Assembly (NCBI GenBank): GCA_026770615.1
Contig: MU631311.1
Span: 63,096 to 91,153, forward strand
DNA: 28,058 bases
Direction of reading: 5' to 3'
Source: Pavlovales sp. CCMP2436
Taxonomy: Eukaryota > Haptophyta > Pavlovophyceae > Pavlovales
Shown here: one piece after another, positions 19,078 to 26,973 of the stretch
Numbering within the stretch: the stretch's first letter is position 1
Layout: every line of letters starts with the position of its first letter
The notes under the pieces: model-generated
What the model saw: only the letters and a program-made list of their open reading frames with translations
What the model was told of the DNA's origin: nothing
The model's database searches: none
Made by a program: the position numbers and the translations under genes

Positions 19078-19240
19078 TGTTTTGAATAAGGGCAACTGTA
19101 CGGCTGATAACATCGTCATCAAGTATAGAGTGCGCTTCTCCGCTGCCCGCCAAGCTGCACGGTACCTCTTGGTTGGTAACTCTTACCCGGCGCCGAGCTA
19201 CTTGCGTATGTGGCAGTCAGCGTCAGGTTGCGAGGAGGCC

Positions 19241-19999
19241 TAGCCGCGGCCAAATCTAATAAATATATATACATACCATAATGGTACGCTATAGTATTTG
19301 TCAGTTATTGTTAGTTATTGTTAGATATTTGCGTCTAACCTCATCGACATATCATTTTTTACGCGTTTTCCCCGGACCCAATCTAAAAGCCCGATATCCT
19401 ATATAACTATATAGTATACTGACTGATATAGTATACTATATAGTATACTACAACATATTAAAAATTTTTATGATACTTCGCTTAATGATCAAAATGGTTT
19501 TATCGAAAACCGTTATTTATCAAAGGGTGAATTCGAAATGTATTAAATTAACGAAGGATTGAAAGATATCATTCAGGGTGTAATAAATGCGGTAGTATCG
19601 ACGGCAGTGGGGGAAATCAACGATATCAAAAACGTTTTGGGTGTGGCTATTCTATCAACAGGCATCACACTGGCAAACGAAGTCGTCAATACTGTCGATG
19701 CGGCATTTCTGAACGTTGACGGTAGGTTAGTAAACAATTCTAACACCATTCATTCTCAACAACAGTAATTCTATTGTATTGATTAATGATAATATTCTAA
19801 ATATAAATTTGTCTGTTGATTTTTTAGCATTCCAAGAAGTTGTATCGCATTCGAATATATTACAATGCACTTCGAATATAAATATCTATCAATACATCGA
19901 TTCAAATCTATCAGAAACAACAAATGCGATCAATATTAAAATCTCGAATGATATTAGTGATGCTATTATTCCTATTAACAATGACATTAGCCGCGGCCA
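19241..19999. mobile_element. AT-rich foreign-looking insert between 12-bp direct repeats
   Basis: TAGCCGCGGCCA occurs exactly at 19241-19252 and 19988-19999. The 735 bp between are sharply AT-rich against GC-rich flanks and use AT-rich codons. The left third has TATAGTATACTATA-type palindromes and TTGTTAG repeats (19270-19450); the rest is coding-like. The 12-bp repeats look like a target-site duplication, although GC-rich CCGCGG words could recur by chance. No terminal inverted repeat or transposase is visible. The insert ends about 80 bp before the start codon of the downstream gene and may have displaced its promoter. Confidence 0.65.
19456..19990 (+). pseudogene. Fragment of a foreign, possibly phage/giant-virus-fibre-like ORF
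   Basis: One frame runs from about 19456 (..NFYDTSLNDQNGFIENRY..) through an in-frame TAA at about 19546 to INEGLKDIIQGVINAVV, stopping at 19766-19768. After a single-base frameshift at the CAACAACAGTAA site, the sense continues as NSIVLINDNI..., ending NAINIKISNDISDAI near the insert end. Asn, Ile, Asp and Ser dominate, with short repeated N-D-I or N-I-N motifs. That resembles the repetitive shaft of fibre or long-helix structural proteins of phages and large DNA viruses, but no specific family is recognised. The base composition suggests an origin outside the host genome. Confidence 0.4.
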
Positions 20000-20081
20000 C
20001 CGAGCGAGATGTTTGTGCGAGTTTTAAAAAGTGAGCCCAAGATTGGCAGCTTCGCGAGGGTCGCAGCGCGGCTGCCGCGGC

Positions 20082-22619
20082 ATGGCGAAGCGCGCGGCCG
20101 CTCTGGCCTCCTCGGCGCCCGCGAAGAAGGCCAAGGCGACCACTACCAAGGCAGCTGCGGAGGCGGTGGCGCCCGCTGCGAACGGCAAGCAGCCGGCTGC
20201 GGCGCTCGCCCCGACGTCCAAGGCCGTGCTGCCCGCCGGCGCGCGCGAGTACCGCGAGCGGCTGGTCAATCAGAAAAAGGAACTCTTCAAGGTCATGAGT
20301 TAGATGCAGGGGGCCCTAAGTGCGAATGCTTCTAGGAAATGGCTTTAGCTACGTAAGCTCCCCATCGCGTTCCTCCGTAAGCTGCGGGGTCCATGTGGTA
20401 ACAAATCGCTGCGAAGTCCGACGGTCAGACTGTGGCAAGGGTTTCCAACTGTGGCGCTAATCACCTATGCGCGTATCATCGTCCGCAGGACCCGCCCTCC
20501 CTGCCTCCCGTCGACGTATCGGTGCTCCCAGGCCGGCAGCCATTGCCCAAGCTCAACGAGGCGGGCGAGCTCGTCTTCGCCGACGCTTCAAAGTTCCGGC
20601 CCAACCTCACGCCCAAGCAGATTTTGCAGCGTGGCTCGTTTGGTGGCACGTATTTCCGGCCCATCGTTTCTGCAGTCACGGGGGAGACGGTGAGTTTTGT
20701 GTGCATTTTTTAAGCGTCACCCTGACTTGCAACACCACACGGGTGCTTCGATCATGCTGATACTATTATAATACACATAAATTGATGTATATAAATATTA
20801 TTAAAATACAATAGTACCGCAACATCCACAAAGAATTCCCCCCCGATTGGTTTGAGGGCCTCGACGAGAAGCGGAAGGTCGTGTCGCCCAGCTACGACGC
20901 AAGGTACTTGTCAAATAAGAATTTTATATATTCTGCTATATATTATGCGCAGTGGCGCCCAAGCCAGCGCACCCGACTAAAGCACGTAGCAGGCATGGGC
21001 GACGTAGCGCTCAGACCAGCACAACTTTCAGGACAGTCTGACGCCAGCTTGAATCCCTATCAGTAATATGTTATTGAGGAATATAGTTGTGTGGGTTTTT
21101 TGTATGCAAGCTATTTATTTCAACCCGTCTGGTTTGAGGGCCTCGGCGAGAAGTGGCAAGACGGGCAGGACAGCAACGGTGCGAGGTGGAATACGATTCT
21201 TTCCGTTATGTTGAATCGTAAGAATTGCTCGGAGGAAGAAGGCAGCAGCCAGGGGATTGTTCAAGGGATTGTACAAGGGATTGTTCAAGGGATTGTTCAA
21301 GGGGATTGTTCAAGGGATTGTTCAAGGGATTGTTCAAGGGATTGTACAAGGGATTGTTCAAGGGATTGTTCAAGGGATTGTTCAAGGGATTGTACAAGGG
21401 ATTGTACAAGGGATTGTTCAAGCCACTTTTCACAAGAGTTCATTCGAGTATTGTAAGTGAATCCCACGGCGTGCTTACCAAGACCTCTTCATCTCGAATG
21501 GAAGCCCAACTTGCTCGCGAACCCTAATTCAACCTTAATTCCCTAGGCTCAACCTCAGCCCAAACCAGCGCGAGCAAGTGGCGGCGTCTCCTGTTGAATA
21601 CTTTTTTTTTTTTTTTTACTGCTGAGCGCCGCTTATTAGTGTCATTGTAATATGTAAATTTTGTAATAAGAAATTGTTGTCGTAACAAGTGTGAACACGT
21701 AAGGTGTCTCGTTCGGGGGGGGAAGGGGTCTTGGCATATGAGTTTGATCTTCTTTTTTGTTTGTGTGCGAGTACAAGTGCGAATACAAATGCTCAAATAG
21801 TTCAAATAATTCCGATAATAATCCTACAGGGTGAACAAATGGGGTGTATCGTGTGGGGGTTCTCTCGGCATGTGGGAGTCATCAGGCTGGATCGCGCCAA
21901 TCGACCCGTACGGATGGTTCCACTGGTACGCTCCTTCTCTCCTTCTGCTTCTTCTTGGTTTCCTTCCTTCTCTATTTCCTATCTTCTGCTCTGGTGTCCC
22001 TCTACCACTTCTATTTCATACCACTTCTACCGCCTGGGGCGCAGCCTCTGCGTCCAGGTGCCCCGTTTATCAGCGTCTGAGCGTCATTCTGTTGTGCTGA
22101 ATCGTCACCTTGCGGTGATACCAATGCGTCGACTGAGCTCCGAGCAAGAGATCTAGTTCGTTCGTTCGTTCGTTCGTTTTTTTCTTTTTAGATGTATATT
22201 ACTGATCATTTACAATGAACGAATTCATATTCAATTAGGTACTGCCGCTTCTACCTCGGCCGTCGCTCCACGGACGACGATCGGCAGGTACGCCGACATT
22301 TCAGCGATATTTTTGCGCTGGTCTCGCCGCTCCGAAGTGATTGGCTCTTCCTGCCAACACGCAGCAGAGGAGGCTACTCGTACCAAACAATACCAATATT
22401 ACTACTATTCAATCACAGGTCGACCGCTGGTGCAAGGGGCAGGGCCCAACCGGGAGGTGGCGCACGCAGCTGTGCAACAAGGTCCTCGCCACCAAGGAGC
22501 GGCGCTTCGACGACGCCAAGGTGAGCCCCGTGATCCGGCAGACGTGCATGCACTGGGCGTACGAGCTAACGGATAAGGACCTCAAGAAGCATGCAGTGAA
22601 GCAGGGTGTCAAGTTGTGA
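20082..22619 (+). CDS. Conserved protein of unknown function, six exons
   Basis: Exons 20082-20291, 20489-20689, 20815-20903, 21830-21925, 22239-22287 and 22419-22619 join in consistent phases to 846 nt (281 residues, TGA). The N-terminus is Lys/Ala-rich (KRAAAL..PAKKAKATTTK), like a nuclear-localisation segment. It is followed by FRPNLTPKQILQRGSFGGTYFRPI, WFEGLDEK, VNKWGV.C, MWESSGWIAPIDPYGWFHWYC, RFYLGRRSTDDDRQVDRW, GRWRTQLCNKV and SPVIRQTCMHWAYELT. I know this arrangement only as an uncharacterised conserved family of algae and fungi and cannot assign a function. An upstream in-frame ATG at 20031 would add 17 residues; 20082 is preferred because the basic region starts there. The first donor (AAG|GTCATG) is weak; the others are canonical. 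The third intron is long and holds a duplicated exon and a minisatellite. Confidence 0.85.
21079..21185 (+). other. Duplicated exon 3 candidate in intron 3
   Basis: The segment encoding VWFEGLGEKWQDGQDSNGAR mirrors DWFEGLDEKRKVVSPSYDAR of exon 3. The nucleotide match is strong over TGGTTTGAGGGCCTCG. From WFEGL to the donor both are exactly 19 codons, both end in A-R at the same phase, and both are followed by a GT donor (GCAAG|GTACTT, GCGAG|GTGGAA). An in-phase but weak acceptor (TTATTGAG) would start it at 21079. It could be a mutually exclusive exon or a relic. Confidence 0.6.
21253..21421 (+). repeat. 12-bp minisatellite GGGATTGTWCAA, 14 units
   Basis: Head-to-tail units alternate GTTCAA and GTACAA, with one extra G between two units near 21300. 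The tract is open in several frames (repeats such as IVQG on the plus strand) because 12 is a multiple of three, but it lies inside an intron and immediately follows the duplicated exon. Confidence 0.97.
22029..22148. repeat. Dispersed hairpin repeat, copy D
   Basis: It lies in the intron between exons 4 and 5 of the conserved gene. The first hairpin is CCTGGGGCGCAG-CCT-CTGCGTCCAGG. The middle reads CAGCGTCTGAGCGTCA, the second hairpin is TCACC-TTGC-GGTGA, and the end is GAGCTCCGAGCAAG. Followed by a GTTC microsatellite (about 22156-22178). Confidence 0.85.
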
Positions 22620-24909
22620 TCCGGAGCGGCAGGTATACATTTCGACAAAGCGAGGCTATACAAATAATGACAACTTTGGGGATAGCCAGGGAGAGGGATA
22701 GCCATGCTCCGCAACGCGACCAACCGGCCGGGGCGTGCCGTAGCCCCGTCGCCGAAGGCACGCCAAACAAGCGATATGCAGAGTAGGAAGCACTTAAAGT
22801 TATAGGAAGCTACTGGGCTACCTTAAAATTATATAAGAGTAGAATTCAATCGCGATTTAAATACCGGTCACACATATTAGTTTTTTTGTAGAATTAAATC
22901 GCAATTTAAATAATTGCCGTTTACCCGACACTATGCAAGCGGGTTGCGGGCCGAAGACCCGGAGTGGCGCTACGACAGTGACCGGTGGTAGCGGCCGCAA
23001 CACCGGTGGGTACGTGCGCGCGCCTGCGCGCCAGCGCCCCGATACAAATATTGACTAAGTTGGCCACGGCGTAGGCCAAGCAGCGTGTGCTCCGCCGGTA
23101 GTCTGCTGGTACGGGACGAAGCCCCCCCTTGTCACCGTGACGCGTGTGCGCAGATGCTTCCAGCGAGCCCCATGAGCGCAGCCGCATCACGAGTTGGAGC
23201 CCAGCAGCGCGTTGACGAACCTTTGGCAAACGACCCCTGAGCTGGAGAAGGGATTCGGGAATAAGATCCTATTTACTGGTTAGTATGCGGCCGCATGGTC
23301 GCCGTATGTCCATATTTTCGCTCTACTGAGCTGAGACTTAAAATGTAGGGTCTTAAGAGGCAAATAAAAAGCCTCGCCCCTTCGCGGAGCGCGCAATAAT
23401 AACTCATTTAACGTACGTAAAAAATGCCAAAGTTAATTAAAGTGATATATCCTATTCGCATACTATTGCGGTATGGTCAGGGATGACCAAGAGGATGGTG
23501 ACTAAGTTGCCCCAAGGGCTCCACCAGGGGTGAGTTGGGCACCTCTGAGGGTACGTAGGCTGCCCCACACGCTCAAAATATGCGGCGAGCTATACGCATC
23601 CTCGGTGTGGCGCACGGCACACGCAGCTGGCACGTGCACCCACACGCCCGAATTCGGCCTCTATGCTGAAAGTTTCGTTTTTTTTTTCCAGTGATTTCAA
23701 TAGATCATAACGAACCAACGGTAGGCCGCATCATCAATCTGATTGAATGCTGACTACAGTATCCCCATGCCGTGGCGTCCAAGGCGATGCGCGGTGACCA
23801 TGGGTCCCCGCCGCGCGGTTTGTCCGCTACAGCGTGCCTAATACCCCCTATTTAATAGTCTATTTGGTATATTAAATTGGGTCAGGGGTGGGACCGCCTT
23901 GGCTGCGCTGCACCGAGCGCCCCATTCATCCCGTGCGGAAGGAAGCGGTCGGCGAGATAAGCGAGCGTGGATGTGGAGAGCACCTCGAGTTTGCGTGTGC
24001 GCGTGCGGTAGGCTTTCGCGTTAACCTCGCGAGCCTCCTCCGCGAACCTGCGTGGCTGTGGTGCGGGAGCTGCATCTCGGTCCTAGGGCGTGCCGCCCCG
24101 CCGGCTGCGCGTGCAGAGGCCGCGCGCGCTGACGCTGCGCGCGCGCTTCCTGCGCTGGAGTTTTTTTAGCTCGATCTCACGGTCTGCTGGGCCGATCGAG
24201 GATCTGATGATTAAAGTTCCGCACCCGTCAAGGGCTTTCGCGTGCGGAACTTCAATCGCCTCCGCTTCCCGGTCCGCCATGCTTAATCCCGGCTGCTGTT
24301 AAAACATATTTATTAACTGCTAGCGGAATAACTAAATACATCATATCGTTTCAATTTCTTGTAGACCCGCATATTTTGACACCTGCGGATTGAAGAGTCG
24401 CTCAGATTAAGGACTGCTAAACCGTTTCAGGTTTAAATATCAAGCGGTGAATTTCTCATCGGAAATTCGTACGCTTTTTGCCAAAGTTATTTTTACTCGA
24501 ATCGTTTAGGACCCCCGTTTTGGGCGGAAGTCCCAAGTGCAAATCTCGAGGTGCATAACGCCGATGGTCCCTTTAGGTGGGCACCCTTTGGTCAAGTCGG
24601 TTTGGCCTCGCAGACTCTCTGAGTAACCAGGCTCAGGGGGGGGGTCTGTGTGCTCGGGGAGTAGTCCTGGATTCACGTCCGGGAGACTGCTATCTGGGAC
24701 AGACGTCCCAATCAGAAATCTTTTCCTTTGCAATTGAAGATGCAACTAGTCCGTCGGTATGAACCGACGACGAGAGAGGACGGACTCGAGTGAAGTCAAT
24801 TACATTCAAAACGCCCTGTCGCCTGCGACTGGTATCATCCATCGGGCGTTTCCTAGATATGGGTTGGCCACTCATTAGTAGTGGCTTGCCGCGGCCGGTG
24901 GGTCGGCGA
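22620..24909. other. Long region without recognised gene
   Basis: No frame has convincing protein features. Items seen: a 25-bp motif GTAGAATTMAATCGCRATTT followed by AAATA, repeated near 22838 and 22889; a GAGCTGGAGAAGG.. stretch at about 23238-23268 resembling the signal-peptide region of Pro-rich copy 1 (3069-3100), possibly another decayed paralogue fragment; an 11-bp inverted repeat AAGTTCCGCAC/GTGCGGAACTT (24215-24253); and stem-loop clusters at 24748-24786 and 24809-24851. Confidence 0.45.
24748..24851. other. Two stem-loop clusters with mutually exclusive pairings
   Basis: CGTCGGT-ATGA-ACCGACG (24752-24769) is a perfect 7-bp hairpin. Overlapping it, AGTCCGTC (24748-24755) pairs perfectly with GACGGACT (24779-24786), so the two helices compete for CGTC. 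Downstream, AAACGCCC (24809-24816) pairs with GGGCGTTT (24844-24851) around a small GTCG/CGAC hairpin. This resembles a structured or switching RNA, but transcription is not shown. Confidence 0.45.
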
Positions 24910-25149
24910 TAGGGTGCGGGCCAAAATTTCACCCCGAAAAAAGTATCAGAAATTCATGGTGATACCCGAAGAGCCAAATCGATTTCGGGGTGAAGCCGAA
25001 ATGCCCAAAATTTCGGGCGAATTTCACCCCGAAATTGATTTATTAGTTATTTTATTTCGGGGTGAAAATTCGGGGTGAAAATTCGGGGTGAAACGGCAAT
25101 TTCGGCGTATTTCGGGCAAAATGGCGGCCGCCCGATGCCACTCTGGAGC

Positions 25150-25873
25150 GAGAACTTCGCACCGTCGTCTTCGACGACGACTACACGCTCTTCACGCCGA
25201 AGGACCTGCGGCGCGTGCTTCGCGTCATCACGAAGGACCTCTAGATCTGGGAGAGCGCCGACACGGAGTCGATCGACTGGGTGAACCCTCTTGTCCACAA
25301 AGACGCGCAAGGATGCTCGTGGAATGATGCGCCACGACCTGGTTGATGATTTCGGAGCTCGTGTCCTACCCACGTACAAGGACAAGCTCTGCATCTGCAT
25401 GTGGTGCGCAGACCTTCTCCGCGTGCACTCCACACAGCTCTCGTGCCACATCGCGTTCGGCTGCTGCTCTGACCCCGGCTCTTAGAAAGCCCCGCAGGGC
25501 CCCCGGGGGCCCCGCCGGAGGCGCCTATGTGACTAACATATAACTAACTTGTCACATAGCCCGGGGGCCCACGGGGCCCCACGGATACCGCGGATAATCC
25601 CCGTACGTTACGCCTTTTCTAAGAGCCGGCTCTGACCATCCGCAGAAGGAAAGGATGAAAGCCGCCGTCGCGGGCACCGTCACCGCTAAGCTCTATGCCT
25701 CCAAGCTCGCGCGCCTAGCAGCACTCGCGGACGAGGTTGATAGCTGGACGATGACAGAGACCACCCCCGCTTCGCGCCACTCGTCGGGTGTGGCAACGGT
25801 CGAGCACCTGCCGCCGTGGAAGATCCACCCCGAGATCACGGACCTCGACCGGTCGTACGATGAGCTTGAGTGA
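25150..25873 (+). pseudogene. hAT N-terminal fragment with BED-like finger
   Basis: The first segment encodes VFDDDYTLFTPKDLRRVLRV and then a TAG at 25242-25244 within an otherwise open frame. A frameshift near 25310-25340 leads to LVDDFGARVLPTYKDK. A Cys2-His-Cys BED-like finger (CMWCADLL...SCHIAFGC) follows. The 155-bp MITE then interrupts the frame; deleting it with one target duplication joins GCCSD to HPQKERMKAAVAG in frame. The C-terminal piece ends WKIHPEITDLDRSYDELE at a TGA (25871-25873). The catalytic core is absent, so the element is non-autonomous. Confidence 0.6.
25475..25629. mobile_element. 155-bp MITE, copy 2 (nested in the hAT element)
   Basis: Same ends (CCGGCTCTTAGAAA) and length as the copy at 3446-3600 and nearly identical throughout. 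Flanked by an exact 8-bp duplication CTCTGACC (25467-25474 and 25630-25637). The near-identity of two copies 22 kb apart implies recent mobility, and its position shows it is younger than the hAT copy it sits in. Confidence 0.95.
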
Positions 25874-26391
25874 AACCGCTTATATTTGGATGGGTAGGTT
25901 GCTGCCGTCATGCTCGAGCGGCTTCAGTGAAACCGCTGGAGTGAAACCGCTCGAGCGGCTCGTCTTGTCCTGCTTGGTTATCTCCCGGAAGCCCTTGTTC
26001 CACGAGCCTCCCGTCGCCTATGCCATCGCCAAGGCCGAGCTGGCAGGAACGTCCCCTCTGTTTCGTAATATCCCCTTGGCGCGTAACTAACCGAAATTTA
26101 CCCGAAATTTCGGGCCGAATTTCTTTTATTAATTTATTCAGGGTGAATTTCTGCCCGAAATTTCACCCCTAATTTCGGGGTTTCGGGCTATCAGGTTTCG
26201 CCCGAAATTTCCAGGTCGAAATTTCACCCCGAAATAACGGGATTTTGCGATTTCGGGGTGAAATCACGAACCCTGGTCGGCGAGCGAGGACAAGACTAAC
26301 GTGTTCAAGGAGGTGCGGCACGCAGGGATGTGGGTAGACGAACAAGTCCGTCTAGACGATGGATGCGGATGTGGAGGAGTGCAGCGTCGGG

Positions 26392-26973
26392 CTAGACGAA
26401 TGCTGGCGGCCCCGCCGTCACCACCAGGTCGCCAGTCACCACCATCACGGGCCCGTTCTTCTCGCCGCGCATTGAGTTGTAGATGTGGCGGCGAAAGATG
26501 AACGCCGCAACCCAGCACATGCAGCAGCAGCCGATGACCACGATGGGGTTGGCGATGACCACGTTGAGGTTCTGAACCGTCGCCTTTGCCACCGTCGTCG
26601 CCGGCTGCTGCGTCTTGACGTCCGCGCAGCCCGGACAGTTCGACCCTTGGTTCGACTGAAACGCCGACGCCGCCACGGCCGTCGATGGCAGCGGGCTGGG
26701 CAGCGGTGGTGACGGCGGTGGCGGGCTGGGCGGCGGCGGGCTTGGTGGCGAGCTTGGCGGCGGGCTTAGCGGTGGGCTTGGTGACGGGAAGGGCGGTGGC
26801 GGGCTGGGCGGCGGCGGGCTCGGCGGTGGTGCCGGCGGTGCCGGTGGCGGACTGGGCGGCGGCGGGCTCGGCGGTGGTGCCGGCAGCGGTCTCGGTGGCG
26901 GGAGGCCAGGGCTCTGGGCGATCGCGGACGACATCAGGGCGAGGAGCACGACGAGCATCATGAGAGCCCGCAT
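26392..26973 (-). CDS. Secreted Pro-rich single-TM protein, copy 2 (intact)
   Basis: 193 residues, single exon, ATG at 26973 and TAG at 26392-26394. Residues 1-20 form a signal peptide (MRALMMLVVLLALMSSAIAQ). About residues 22-95 are a PPSPPPP-rich tract typical of hydroxyproline-rich algal wall or surface glycoproteins. Next come a short ectodomain with a Cys pair (NCPGCAD), a QNLNVVIANPIVVIG and CCCMCWVAAFIF hydrophobic segment (probable membrane span with a Cys cluster), a basic RRHIY stop-transfer, and a short tail with VMVVTGDLVVTAG. It likely sits at the cell surface with its Pro-rich part outside. Function is unknown. Longer upstream starts in the same frame are possible, but the signal peptide fixes the start. 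Paralogue of 1183-3138. Confidence 0.8.
   Translation of the reverse strand: MRALMMLVVLLALMSSAIAQSPGLPPPRPLPAPPPSPPPPSPPPAPPAPPPSPPPPSPPPPFPSPSPPLSPPPSSPPSPPPPSPPPPSPPLPSPLPSTAVAASAFQSNQGSNCPGCADVKTQQPATTVAKATVQNLNVVIANPIVVIGCCCMCWVAAFIFRRHIYNSMRGEKNGPVMVVTGDLVVTAGPPAFV

Larger units (their letters stand above)
24910..26275 (+). mobile_element. 1366-bp internally deleted hAT element
   Basis: GTCGGCGA flanks it exactly on both sides (24902-24909 and 26276-26283), an 8-bp target duplication. The ends are TAGGGTGCG and, reverse complemented, CAGGGTTCG. The T/C difference at the first base also occurs in maize Ac. Each end carries a dense array of subterminal ATTTCGGGGTGAAAT / ATTTCACCCCGAAAT and CCCGAAATTTC motifs (24926-25115 and about 26092-26262), the kind of subterminal repeats that hAT transposases bind. 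The interior holds a fragmentary ORF and a nested 155-bp MITE. It ends roughly 20 bp before the 3' flank shared by the Pro-rich gene copies. Confidence 0.9.

Noticed and set aside
21253..21421. CRISPR-like array
   Set aside because: Units are contiguous 12-bp repeats with no spacers, inside a eukaryotic intron: a minisatellite.
21091..21456. Protein with IVQG/DCSR/KGLF repeats
   Set aside because: The open frames come from a 12-bp repeat with a length divisible by three; the tract lies in an intron and is interrupted by an extra base.
22921..23229. Minus-strand 102-residue ORF with a hydrophobic stretch
   Set aside because: Considered as a third Pro-rich-family member, but the key membrane-tail motifs are missing; only a short nucleotide resemblance near 23.24 kb remains.
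2104..25244. Reassignment of TAG to a sense codon
   Set aside because: TAG is the natural stop of the radial spoke gene (13664-13666) and of the intact Pro-rich gene (26392-26394), so TAG functions as a stop; the transposon TAGs are better read as decay.
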